8,903 nt of DNA from an uncultured Eubacteriales bacterium (GTDB lineage: Bacteria; Bacillota; Clostridia; Oscillospirales; Butyricicoccaceae), in NCBI GenBank assembly GCA_934675045.1, contig CAKUPI010000063.1:1-8903 (forward strand), read 5' to 3'. The translations under genes were made by a program, and so were the position numbers. Below the pieces are notes generated by a model that saw nothing but the letters and a program-made list of their open reading frames with translations, searched no databases and was not told the origin of the DNA. This document shows positions 1 through 6,841 of this stretch, in pieces. The first letter of the stretch is position 1; each line of letters starts with the position of its first letter.

Positions 1-1059
1 CCGGAGTACACGCGCCAACTCGGCATTATGAAAGAAGAGTTCGGCATGTCGATGGTCATCAACCCCGAGCAGGCGGCCGCCTATGAAATTTCGCGTATTC
101 TGCGCTTCCCCTCGGCCAGCAAAATCGACTCCTTTGCCAAAGGGCGCGTCGATTTGGTGGAAATCGGCATTTCCGAAAGCAGCCCCCTCAACGGGCTGTC
201 GCTGATCGAGCTTTCCCAGAAATACAAGAGCAAGGTGCTGATTGTCGCCGTGCAGCGCGGCGGCGGGGTCACCATTCCCGACGGCAACTTCGTGCTGCGC
301 AGCGGCGACCGCATTCACCTCACCTCCTCCCCGGCCGAGGCCGAGGGCTTCTTCCGCGCCATCGGCCTGGTTTCGCCCAAGGTGCGCTCGGTGCTCATTG
401 TCGGCGGCGGACGCATCACCTTTTATCTGGCCAAGATTCTGCTCGAACTCAACATGCGGGTCAAGATCGTCGAAATCAGCCGCGCGGCCTGCGACAAGCT
501 GTGCGAGCTTTTGCCGGGCGCCGAAATCATCCACGGCGACGGCACCAGCGAGGAGCTTCTGCTCGAGGAGGGCATCGAGCACACCGACGCCTTTATCGCC
601 CTGACCAACATGGACGAGGAGAACATCATTCTGTCCATGTACGCCGCCACGCGCACCAAGGGCAAGGTCATCGCCAAGATCAACCGCATTTCCTTTATGG
701 AGATCATCGCAAAGTCGGGCATCGAAACGGTCATCTCCCCCAAGTACATCACCGCCAACCGCATCATCCGCTATGTGCGCGCGCTGCAAAACTCCATGGG
801 CAGCAGCAAGGTGGAAACGCTTCACCGCATTGTCAACAATCAGGTCGAGGCGCTCGAGTTCAAGGTGGGGGAGCGCTCGCGCGTCATCGGCAAGTCGCTG
901 AGCGAGCTTGACACCAAGCCCAACCTGCTCATCGCCAGCATTGTGCGCCGCGGCAAGACCATCATTCCCCGCGGCAGCGATCACATCGAAAAGGGGGACA
1001 GCGTCGTCGTCGTTACGGCCAGCCGACAGGTCCGCGATCTGGACGACATCCTGCGATAA
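1..1059 (+). CDS. trkA: TrkA, potassium uptake regulatory subunit (5' partial)
   Basis: This is the cytoplasmic NAD(H)-binding regulatory subunit that gates the TrkH potassium channel. The reading frame is open from base 1 and the first codons (PEYTRQLGI) already match the family, so the ATG at 28 is internal and the true start lies upstream. The 352 residues seen correspond to the last three quarters of a roughly 450-residue, two-unit TrkA; most of the first RCK_N domain is missing. Visible parts, in fragment numbering, are a first RCK_C domain (about 48-120), a second Rossmann RCK_N domain (about 128-245) with the loop GGGRITFYLA at 135-144, an acidic residue E158 at the end of the second strand and HGDGT at 178-182, and a second RCK_C domain (about 280-352). 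The third glycine of the dinucleotide loop, often G or A, is T140 here. The trkH start lies 3 bases downstream, which points to one operon. Identification is firm; ligand preference is not determined by the sequence. Confidence 0.96.
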   Translation, partial: PEYTRQLGIMKEEFGMSMVINPEQAAAYEISRILRFPSASKIDSFAKGRVDLVEIGISESSPLNGLSLIELSQKYKSKVLIVAVQRGGGVTIPDGNFVLRSGDRIHLTSSPAEAEGFFRAIGLVSPKVRSVLIVGGGRITFYLAKILLELNMRVKIVEISRAACDKLCELLPGAEIIHGDGTSEELLLEEGIEHTDAFIALTNMDEENIILSMYAATRTKGKVIAKINRISFMEIIAKSGIETVISPKYITANRIIRYVRALQNSMGSSKVETLHRIVNNQVEALEFKVGERSRVIGKSLSELDTKPNLLIASIVRRGKTIIPRGSDHIEKGDSVVVVTASRQVRDLDDILR

Positions 1060-1062
1060 GCC

Positions 1063-2505
1063 ATGAACGATAGAATGATTGCCCGCACCGTCGGGCTGAT
1101 TTTGCGCATCGAGTCGGTGCTTTTTCTGCTGCCCGCCGCCGTCGGCCTTTTATATAGGGAGCACGAGACCCTGTATTTTCTCCTGTCGGCCGCCATTGCG
1201 CTGAGCGTCAGCTTTCTGCTGACCCTCAAAAAGCCCCGCACCAATGTCATTTACGCGCGCGAGGGCTTTTTGATCGTCGCGCTGTCCTGGCTCCTGCTGT
1301 CCATCCTCGGTTCGCTGCCCTTTTTCCTGAGCGGCGAAATCAAGGGCTTTGTCAACTGCCTGTTTGAAACCGTTTCCGGCTTTACCACCACCGGCTCGAC
1401 GGTTTTAACCGACATCGAATCGCTGTCGCACGGCATGCTCTTCTGGCGCAGCTTTACCCACTGGATCGGCGGCATGGGCGTGCTCGTCTTTGCGCTGGCC
1501 ATCCTCCCCATGGCCGAGGGGCGCTCCATGCACATTCTGCGCGCCGAGGCCCCCGGCCCCACCGTCGGCAAGCTGGTGCCCAAAATGCGCTCGACGGCCG
1601 TCATTTTGTACTCCGTCTATCTGGCTCTCACCGTTTTGGAAATCGTCTTTCTGTGCCTGGGCGGCATGAGCCTTTACGACAGCGTCGTGCACGCCTTCGG
1701 CACGGCGGGCACCGGCGGCTTTTCGGTGCGCAACGCCTCGATAGGCGCCTACCAAAGCCCGTATTTCGAGTGGGTCATCGGCGTTTTCATGCTGCTTTTC
1801 GGCGTCAACTTCAACCTCTTTTACCTTATTCTGCTGCGAAAGCTCAAAAGCGTCCTGAAAAGTCAGGAGCTGCGCTGGTACCTCGGCATTGTGGCGCTTT
1901 CCACACTGGCCATCTCGGTCAACGTATCGCACCTGTTCTCCGGCGTCGGCGACACGGTGCGCACCGCCTTTTTTCAGGTTTCCTCCATCATCACGACGAC
2001 CGGCTACGCCACCGTCAATTACGATGTGTGGCCCACCTTTTCCAAAATGATCATCGTGCTGCTCACCATCATCGGCGCCTGCGCCGGCTCGACCGGCGGC
2101 GGCCTCAAGGTCTCGCGCTTTATCATTCTGATCAAGTCCATGATGCAGGAAATCCGGGCCATGGTGCACCCGCGCGCCGTCAAGAACATCAAGTTTGAGG
2201 GCCGGCCCGTCGACAAGGAGACGGTCGACAGCATTATGGTGTTTTTTTCCGCCTATGTGTTTGTGCTGATGGGCTCCATTCTCATCGTCGCCCTCAACGG
2301 CTTTGACCTGACGACGACGGCGACCTCGGTGCTCACCTGCATCGGCAACGTCGGCCCCGGCTTCGGCCTTGTCGGCCCCGCGGGCAACTTTTCCGGGTTT
2401 TCCGTTTTGTCCAAGCTGGTCTTTTGCTTCAACATGCTGGCCGGCCGCCTCGAAATCTTCCCCATGCTCATTCTCTTTGCCCCCCGCGCCTGGAAGCGCA
2501 AATAA
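1063..2505 (+). CDS. trkH: TrkH/KtrB-family potassium uptake channel subunit
   Basis: This 480-residue integral membrane protein is the ion-conducting subunit of a Trk potassium uptake system and works with the TrkA encoded just upstream. It has the expected four-fold repeat of membrane-pore-membrane units. The selectivity filter segments are FTTTGST (107-113), TAGTGGF (214-220), TTTGYA (311-316) and IGNVGPGFG (427-435). Glycine is present in all four, as in potassium-selective members. Other family signatures are THWIGGMG after pore 1, GSTGGGLK after pore 3, and AGRLEIFPML near the C-terminus. Length is normal for the family. The ATG at 1063 follows the trkA stop by 3 bases and has no clear Shine-Dalgarno sequence in the preceding trkA codons, so its translation is probably coupled to trkA (inference). 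A + strand terminator lies at 2669-2697. Confidence 0.97.
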   Translation: MNDRMIARTVGLILRIESVLFLLPAAVGLLYREHETLYFLLSAAIALSVSFLLTLKKPRTNVIYAREGFLIVALSWLLLSILGSLPFFLSGEIKGFVNCLFETVSGFTTTGSTVLTDIESLSHGMLFWRSFTHWIGGMGVLVFALAILPMAEGRSMHILRAEAPGPTVGKLVPKMRSTAVILYSVYLALTVLEIVFLCLGGMSLYDSVVHAFGTAGTGGFSVRNASIGAYQSPYFEWVIGVFMLLFGVNFNLFYLILLRKLKSVLKSQELRWYLGIVALSTLAISVNVSHLFSGVGDTVRTAFFQVSSIITTTGYATVNYDVWPTFSKMIIVLLTIIGACAGSTGGGLKVSRFIILIKSMMQEIRAMVHPRAVKNIKFEGRPVDKETVDSIMVFFSAYVFVLMGSILIVALNGFDLTTTATSVLTCIGNVGPGFGLVGPAGNFSGFSVLSKLVFCFNMLAGRLEIFPMLILFAPRAWKRK

Positions 2506-2603
2506 CAAAAAGCCGCCGCGGCCTTTCCCGGCAGCGGCGCGGAGATTTGCGGCCAAACCGCCCTGCGGCGCGAGGCCAACGCGCCCCGCGGGCCGGCAGT
2601 GTA

Positions 2604-2642
2604 CAAAAAAACTGCCGCGGATGAAAACAGTCATCCGCGGCA
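2604..2642 (-). terminator. Intrinsic terminator of the deacetylase gene
   Basis: A perfect 12-bp inverted repeat, TGCCGCGGATGA (2613-2624) and TCATCCGCGGCA (2631-2642), has a 6-base loop. On the minus strand the stem is followed by a run of seven T (2611 down to 2605). There is no T-run on the plus-strand side, so it acts for the minus strand only. It lies about 130 bases beyond the deacetylase stop codon. On the plus strand the 5' arm overlaps a competing 7-bp repeat, CGGCAGT (2594-2600) with ACTGCCG (2611-2617). Confidence 0.88.
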
Positions 2643-2668
2643 ATCTGAAAGAATACCGGTGCTTTGCG

Positions 2669-2697
2669 CCCCCGGCTTTGCCGGGGGTTGTTTTTTT
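2669..2697 (+). terminator. Intrinsic terminator of the trkA-trkH operon
   Basis: An 8-bp GC stem, CCCCCGGC (2669-2676) with GCCGGGGG (2680-2687), closes on a TTT loop and is followed by TTG and seven T (2691-2697). It lies 163 bases after the trkH stop, so the transcript would have a long structured 3' untranslated region that includes the antisense of the deacetylase terminator. Confidence 0.9.
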
Positions 2698-2774
2698 ACC
2701 CGTTTTTGTCCGCCTCTACGCGCAGGCGCGGACGGCCGCCCCGGACCGGTGCGTTCCCGCCGGGTTTGCGGCAA

Positions 2775-4112
2775 TCAGTCCAGCGGGGGACGGGCGGGGT
2801 CGATGATGGGAGCCGGGTCAAAAAAGTACTTGCTGACGCGCTCGGGGTGCTTGATCATGGTGTAGCCGTCGAGATTGAGGCGGTCCTGCATCATGCCGTG
2901 CTGCTGATAGGTCGTCGCCATGCCGGCGCCGACCGGGCAGACGATGGTAAACCCAAGCTCTTTGACGATGTAGTCGTAAACGGCGCCCTCCGTGCCGAAG
3001 CGGCCGCCGAAGGGGGTGATGAGGATGTTGGTTTCCCCGACGTAGGGGGTCATCAGCGACTTCCAGCGCTCGAGGTCGTTTTTGACCTGCTCAAGGGTCA
3101 TGTCGCCCCGCCAGAAGGAATTGTGCGTGTAGCTGTGGCAGCCGATCTGCCAGCCGGTCTCGCGCAGGCGGGCGGCAATGGCCCGGGTGTCGTCGCACAG
3201 CTTTTTAAACTCCGCTTCGGTAAACCAGTCGGGGTCGGTGATGCGGTAGCCGAAGGCGCCCTGATATCCGGTCGGCGCGACGACGCCCTTGGCGCCCCGG
3301 AAGGAAAACTCGGGGTGCTCCTTGACAAACTGATCGACAATGGGCATGACGTCGCCGTCGTAGGTCTGCGACACCGTGCCGTCGGGCGCTTTGACCTCGG
3401 TGACGACATCGCCCGCGTCGTTGATGACCAGGCGGGTGGCGAAGCCGTCGGGCAGCATGTAGTCGTAATAGCTGACATCGTCGATGGAGATGATGAGGGG
3501 CTTTTTGCCGGCGGGCAGGTAAATGTCCTTGGGCTTGGCGTTGCCCGCGGCGTCAAACTCCACAAGCTCGGTGATGTCGTACAGCACAAAGTCGTTCTGC
3601 AAAAAGAGGGGCAGCATGGCCTTGAACTCGTCGACGGTGGTCATCCACATATTGTAGCCCTCGGCGGGGTGGCCCTTGTCGTCAAAGGCCAGCTCGGGAT
3701 AAATGATCAGGCTGTGGAAAAAGACGTGGTAGGGCTGGCCCTCGTATTTGACCAGACCGTCCTTGAGGGCCTGAATGCGCGCCAGCTCGGCGTCCGTCTC
3801 ATCGCCGCGCAGCTCTCCGGCCTGCTCCAGCGCGGCGATGGCCTCGTCGTAAAAATAGCCGCGCGCCAGCAGGGCCACCTCGTCCAGCAGTTCCTGCCGC
3901 GCCGCCGACAGCTCGCCGCCGGTTTTGGGCGGTTCTTCCTGCCCGCCCTGCTGGCCGTCCTGCCCGGACGGCGGCTTGGGATGGCCATCCCCGCTGCCGA
4001 GGGCCGAGAACACGGCCCACACAGAAAAGCCGAAGGCCGTCAGCGCCAGGAGAAACAGAATCCACATGGGCTTTTTCCCCTGTTTGTTTTTTCTCATCAC
4101 GTGCTTGCTCAT
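2775..4112 (-). CDS. Membrane-anchored polysaccharide deacetylase (NodB homology)
   Basis: A predicted 445-residue enzyme outside the membrane that would remove N- or O-acetyl groups from an envelope or extracellular glycan. The start is the ATG at 4112: AGGAGG lies 7 bases upstream and a basic N-terminus then leads into a membrane segment (about 16-38). The frame stays open 160 codons further upstream, but that stretch reads as noise and runs into the divergent gene. A flexible Gly/Pro/Gln linker (about 40-70) and a helical stretch precede the catalytic part. The NodB motifs are recognisable but variant: SIDDVSYY with D211 and D212 (usual TFDDG, here lacking the glycine), HSYTH with metal-ligand histidines H326 and H330, and TPFGGR (366-371) in place of RxP(Y/F). 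About 110 residues separate motifs 1 and 2, longer than in compact NodB domains. No lipobox cysteine is seen, so a signal-anchor is more likely than a lipoprotein. The substrate cannot be told from sequence. Confidence 0.9.
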   Translation of the reverse strand: MSKHVMRKNKQGKKPMWILFLLALTAFGFSVWAVFSALGSGDGHPKPPSGQDGQQGGQEEPPKTGGELSAARQELLDEVALLARGYFYDEAIAALEQAGELRGDETDAELARIQALKDGLVKYEGQPYHVFFHSLIIYPELAFDDKGHPAEGYNMWMTTVDEFKAMLPLFLQNDFVLYDITELVEFDAAGNAKPKDIYLPAGKKPLIISIDDVSYYDYMLPDGFATRLVINDAGDVVTEVKAPDGTVSQTYDGDVMPIVDQFVKEHPEFSFRGAKGVVAPTGYQGAFGYRITDPDWFTEAEFKKLCDDTRAIAARLRETGWQIGCHSYTHNSFWRGDMTLEQVKNDLERWKSLMTPYVGETNILITPFGGRFGTEGAVYDYIVKELGFTIVCPVGAGMATTYQQHGMMQDRLNLDGYTMIKHPERVSKYFFDPAPIIDPARPPLD

Positions 4113-4145
4113 CAAAGCTCCTCCTTTATGCACAGCCAACCGGCA

Positions 4146-4164
4146 GCGTCTTTTTATTAGACGC
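4146..4164 (-). other. Leader hairpin upstream of the deacetylase
   Basis: In the predicted 5' leader of the deacetylase transcript a 6-bp repeat, GCGTCT with AGACGC, encloses a 7-base A/T loop. It ends 33 bases before the start codon and leaves the ribosome binding site free. It may simply protect the transcript end; no riboswitch is recognisable. Confidence 0.4.
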
Positions 4165-4208
4165 GCGCCGCCCTCTCTTTGTTTCCAAAAAAACGCTTTT
4201 TCTTCTCC

Positions 4209-4237
4209 ATTATACAACGAAGCGCCTTTCGGGGAAA
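4209..4237 (-). promoter_or_regulatory. Promoter of the deacetylase gene
   Basis: On the minus strand a perfect TATAAT (4214 down to 4209) is preceded, at a 17-base spacing, by the weak -35 hexamer TTTCCC (4237 down to 4232). Predicted transcription would begin near 4202 and give a leader of about 90 bases. The -35 region lies inside a small inverted repeat, CTTTC-GGG-GAAAG (4226-4238), which could be an operator or chance. Confidence 0.6.
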
Positions 4238-4245
4238 GAGTCTTT

Positions 4246-4277
4246 TTGTTCCCACCTCCCCCAAAAACACATATACT
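4246..4277 (+). promoter_or_regulatory. Candidate promoter of the P-loop protein gene
   Basis: TATACT (4272-4277) lies about 33 bases before the start codon. The best -35, TTGTTC (4246-4251), is 20 bases away, which is longer than usual. The sequence CATATACT (4270-4277) also resembles the -10 of mother-cell sporulation sigma factors (CATAnnnT), but no convincing matching -35 is seen. Assignment to a sigma factor is therefore open. The promoter stands back to back with that of the deacetylase. Confidence 0.4.
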
Positions 4278-4310
4278 GGCGTGAAAACATTTTTCGGAGG
4301 TAAATGCCCT

Positions 4311-5384
4311 ATGCTCCCTAAAGAATGCGCCTTTTTCCTCGGCGCCAACTCCCGCCGCGGCTTTGTCTCCCTGTTCGAGGGCGTGGCCGCAGAGGACCCC
4401 GAGCGGGATGTTTACATGATAAAAGGCGGCCCCGGCTGCGGAAAATCGACGCTGATTGGCCGTGTGTGCCGTTCGCTGGCGGCCGACGGCGAGCTGGTCG
4501 AAGCCATTTACTGCACAAGCGACGCCCGTTCCCTTGACGGCATGGTGCTGAACGGCCGCCGTCTGGCCCTGCTCGACGCCACCGCCCCCCATGCCCTTGA
4601 GCCCGCTTTTCCGGGGGTGCGCGGCGATTATCTGACGCTGCCCGGCCTTTCAGACCGTCAGGCCCTCAAGGCCGAGCTGCCCGCCCTGCTCACCCTGTCG
4701 GCCGCCGCCAAAGAGCACTACGCGCAGGCCTACCGGCTCATTTCCGCCTCCGCGCAGGTCGATGAGCACATCACCCAGTCCATCCGCCCCTATTTTGCCG
4801 CCGATCGCCTCCGCCGCCGCGCAAAGGGCATCATCGCCCGCGAAATGCCCAGGCAGAGCGATCGGCGCGGCGTGCTGAAAAAGCGCTTTCTCGACGGCAT
4901 CACGCCCGACGGCGCCGTGCGCCTTACCCCGACCATCGACCTGCTGTGCACCCGCGTTTACGACCTGTTTGACAGCCACGGCTTTGCCCCCCTGCTTTTG
5001 CAGCCGCTGCTCGAGGGCGCGCTGGCGCGGGGCTATGACGTGTACGCCTGCTACTGCCCCAAGGACCCCGACAAGCTGCTGCACCTGCTCATTCCCGCCC
5101 TTTCCCTCGGCTTTGTCACATCATGCCCCGCGCAGTACTACGCAGGCTCGCCCTACCGCCGCATCCGCGTCGACGCCTACGTTGACTGCGGCCCGCGCAA
5201 GCAGCTGCGGGGGCACGCCCGGCTGCTTTCCCGGCTTTCGGAATCGCTCATTGCGGACGCGGCCGCCGAAATCGCGGCGGCGCACGCCCTGCACACTCGT
5301 ATCGAAGAGCTTTACCGGCCCCACATCGACTTTGCGGCCCTTGACCGCAGAGCCGGCGAAATTGCGGCTCTGCTCGGCCGGTGA
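4311..5384 (+). CDS. Duplicated P-loop ATPase-like protein (PRK06851-like)
   Basis: A 357-residue protein resembling the uncharacterised clostridial/bacillar PRK06851 ATPases, whose cellular role I do not know. The start is the ATG at 4311, with GGAGG (4296-4300) 10 bases upstream; the open frame extends upstream without family resemblance, and ATG 4304 is out of frame. The N-terminal half has FFLGANSRRGF (8-18), Walker A GGPGCGKST (39-47), IYCTSDARSL (66-75) and LALLDATAPH. The C-terminal half repeats this plan: RFLDGITPDGA (192-202), VYDLF (216-220), CYCPKDPDKLL (247-257), LSLGFVTSCP. The segment matching Walker A in the second half reads DSHGFAPLL (221-229) and lacks the GKS/T signature, so only the first half should bind nucleotide in the standard way. 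No signal peptide or membrane segment is visible, so a cytoplasmic location is likely. The gene sits alone between a divergent promoter and its own terminator. Confidence 0.85.
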   Translation: MLPKECAFFLGANSRRGFVSLFEGVAAEDPERDVYMIKGGPGCGKSTLIGRVCRSLAADGELVEAIYCTSDARSLDGMVLNGRRLALLDATAPHALEPAFPGVRGDYLTLPGLSDRQALKAELPALLTLSAAAKEHYAQAYRLISASAQVDEHITQSIRPYFAADRLRRRAKGIIAREMPRQSDRRGVLKKRFLDGITPDGAVRLTPTIDLLCTRVYDLFDSHGFAPLLLQPLLEGALARGYDVYACYCPKDPDKLLHLLIPALSLGFVTSCPAQYYAGSPYRRIRVDAYVDCGPRKQLRGHARLLSRLSESLIADAAAEIAAAHALHTRIEELYRPHIDFAALDRRAGEIAALLGR

Positions 5385-5391
5385 GACTGCG

Positions 5392-5426
5392 AAGACCTCC
5401 TTCCGTCAGCGGCGGGAGGTCTTTTT
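5392..5426 (+). terminator. Intrinsic terminator of the P-loop protein gene
   Basis: A perfect 9-bp repeat, AAGACCTCC (5392-5400) with GGAGGTCTT (5415-5423), has a 14-base loop and a T tract (5422-5426). It begins 8 bases after the stop codon and separates this gene from the HD-domain gene. Confidence 0.88.
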
Positions 5427-5468
5427 GCGCCGTTTTTTTGCCTGTTTGTGGCGCAAAACGCCCCGATG

Positions 5469-5477
5469 TGGTATAAT
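5469..5477 (+). promoter_or_regulatory. Extended -10 promoter of the HD-domain gene
   Basis: TGGTATAAT (5469-5477) is a perfect extended -10 element (TGnTATAAT). The best -35, TTGTGG (5446-5451), is 20 bases upstream, so the TG extension probably carries much of the recognition. Transcription would begin near 5484 and give a leader of about 35 bases. The ribosome binding site GAGGTG (5508-5513) precedes the ATG at 5519. Confidence 0.7.
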
Positions 5478-5518
5478 GTACCGGTATTCTTCCCGCTTTT
5501 TCGGATCGAGGTGCCTTT

Positions 5519-6727
5519 ATGCTGAAATACCGTTCTCTTTCCCCCGCGCTGCAGCAGCGCATTGCCGACGACCGCCGCAGGGGCGTGCGCTGCGCCGCCC
5601 GCTGCCCCGACTCGAGCGCCCTGCGGCGCAACGAAAGCCGCGACGCGCCCTCGCTGTGGCGGCCCGCCTTTGTGCGCGACATCGAAAAAATCCTGCACCT
5701 GCCGGCCTACAACCGCTACGCCGACAAAACGCAGGTCTTTTCCTTTACCCACAACGACGACATCACCCGCCGCGCCCTGCATGTGCAGCTGGTCTCGCGC
5801 ATCGCGCGCAACATCGGCGCCGTTTTGGGGCTCAACCTCGACCTCATCGAGGCCATCGCCCTGGGCCACGATTTGGGGCACACCCCCTTCGGCCACGCCG
5901 GCGAGCGCTTTTTAAACGAGCTGACGCAGGAAAAAACCGGCCGCCTCTTCCGCCACAACATCCAAAGCGCCCGCGTGCTGGACAGGCTGTACGCCCGCAA
6001 CGTCAGCATGCAGACCCTTGACGGCATTCTGTGCCACAACGGCGAGCTGGAGGGCCGGCATTACGCCCCCCGTCCGCTCGGCGGCTTTTCGGACTACGAC
6101 GCCAAATACCAAAGCTGCCTCGGCAGCGCCGACGCCGCCGACGCGCTGGTGCCCGCCACGCTGGAGGGCTGCCTTGTGCGCGTGTGCGACATTGTCGCCT
6201 ATCTCGGCAAGGACCGGCAGGACGCCGAAAAGGCCCGCGTGCTGGAGGACTTCAGCCTGTTTGACGATGGGGACCTGGGCCGCCTCAACGCCCAGATCAT
6301 CAACAACCTGTCGGTCAGCATCATCGAGCACAGCTACGGCCGCGGCTGCATCGAAATGGACGACGAGATTTTTGCCGAGCTCAAGCGCGCCAAAGAGCAG
6401 AACTACCGCTACATTTACAAGGCGGAAAACGTCGAGCGCCTTTACGCGCAGAGCATCCGCCCCATGATGGGCCAGCTTTACGGCGAGCTTCTGCGGCAGG
6501 CGGAAAGCGGCAGCCGCTCCTGCGTGCTGTACCGCCACCACATCCGGCACATCAACAGCTACCGCGCCCCCTACACCGATGAGGACTATGCCCTCGAGGA
6601 CCCGCACCAGATGGTCGTTGACTACATCGCCAGCATGACCGACGACTACTTTATCGACCTGCATCGCTATCTTTTCCCCAAAAGCTCCCTTACCATTCAA
6701 TACAAATCGTATTTCGACGAGCTTTGA
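5519..6727 (+). CDS. HD-domain dGTPase-family phosphohydrolase
   Basis: A 402-residue soluble protein of the deoxyguanosinetriphosphate triphosphohydrolase family. Characterised members hydrolyse dNTPs to the deoxynucleoside and tripolyphosphate and so tune nucleotide pools. The metal-binding HD set is complete: H88 in RRALHVQLVSRIAR, H117-D118 in GHDLGHTPFGHAGE (116-129) and D224 in CDIVAYLGKDRQDA. The N-terminal segment with NRYADKTQVF and the wording of the HD loop are typical of this family, more than of general HD hydrolases. The start is ATG 5519 with GAGG 7 bases upstream. The gene is flanked by its own promoter and terminator, so it appears monocistronic. Actual substrate (dGTP or other dNTPs) cannot be read from the sequence; a dgt symbol is withheld for that reason. 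Confidence 0.92.
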   Translation: MLKYRSLSPALQQRIADDRRRGVRCAARCPDSSALRRNESRDAPSLWRPAFVRDIEKILHLPAYNRYADKTQVFSFTHNDDITRRALHVQLVSRIARNIGAVLGLNLDLIEAIALGHDLGHTPFGHAGERFLNELTQEKTGRLFRHNIQSARVLDRLYARNVSMQTLDGILCHNGELEGRHYAPRPLGGFSDYDAKYQSCLGSADAADALVPATLEGCLVRVCDIVAYLGKDRQDAEKARVLEDFSLFDDGDLGRLNAQIINNLSVSIIEHSYGRGCIEMDDEIFAELKRAKEQNYRYIYKAENVERLYAQSIRPMMGQLYGELLRQAESGSRSCVLYRHHIRHINSYRAPYTDEDYALEDPHQMVVDYIASMTDDYFIDLHRYLFPKSSLTIQYKSYFDEL

Positions 6728-6738
6728 CAACAACCGGT

Positions 6739-6771
6739 AAAAGGGAATCTCTGCAAAGGGATTCCCTTTTT
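6739..6771 (+). terminator. Intrinsic terminator of the HD-domain gene
   Basis: A 13-bp stem (6739-6751 with 6758-6770, one G-T pair) with a 6-base loop starts 11 bases after the stop codon. The outer four pairs are A-T and form the T tract (6767-6771). The A-run at 6739-6742 would also give a T tract on the minus strand, so it could work in both directions. Confidence 0.88.
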
Positions 6772-6773
6772 GC

Positions 6774-6798
6774 CTGCCGGCGCCCCTTTGCCCGGCAG
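6774..6798. other. GC-rich hairpin after the terminator
   Basis: CTGCCGG (6774-6780) and CCGGCAG (6792-6798) form a perfect 7-bp stem with an 11-base loop. An alternative pairing, GCCCGG (6790-6795) with CCGGGC (6812-6817), shares its 3' arm. It has no T tract. I see no gene here; its role is unknown and it may be a relic or backup terminator. Confidence 0.4.
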
Positions 6799-6841
6799 CT
6801 TCGGCCTTTTACCGGGCTGGCGTCTGCCTTTCGCTTGGTTC

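Larger units (their letters stand above)
2506..2774. other. Convergent intergenic region, no gene seen
   Basis: This 269-bp gap separates the 3' ends of trkH (+) and the deacetylase (-). It holds two strong intrinsic terminators, annotated separately, plus weaker GC-rich hairpins. One of these (2708-2733, GTCCGCCT against AGGCGCGGAC with one bulged base) sits just downstream of the deacetylase stop. Another (about 2514-2539, CGCCGC/GCGGCG, with an A-run at 2507-2511 that reads as T on the minus strand) could be a weak backup terminator for minus-strand transcription. Short open frames here on both strands lack ribosome binding sites and family resemblance. Confidence 0.7.

Noticed and set aside
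2507..2539. Second minus-strand terminator just after trkH
   Set aside because: The stem is short (6 bp) and separated from the T-run by two bases, and a much stronger minus-strand terminator lies upstream at 2604-2642. Kept only as a note in the intergenic entry.
1405..2643. Long minus-strand open frame (412 codons) opposite trkH
   Set aside because: Its composition is the low-complexity A/D/G/H/V/R pattern of a shadow frame opposite a GC3-rich gene; it has no ribosome binding site or family motif, and trkH is unmistakable.
2664..4160. Long plus-strand open frame (498 codons) opposite the deacetylase
   Set aside because: It is a shadow of the deacetylase gene produced by high third-position GC. 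It runs through the trkH terminator and has no recognisable domain.
4179..4310. 44-codon N-terminal extension of the P-loop protein
   Set aside because: The extension covers the promoter and ribosome binding site and lacks family similarity; GGAGG 10 bases before ATG 4311 decides the start.
4113..4592. 160-codon N-terminal extension of the deacetylase frame
   Set aside because: It crosses the divergent promoters and the P-loop gene's coding region, while the ATG at 4112 has an ideal ribosome binding site followed by a signal-anchor sequence.
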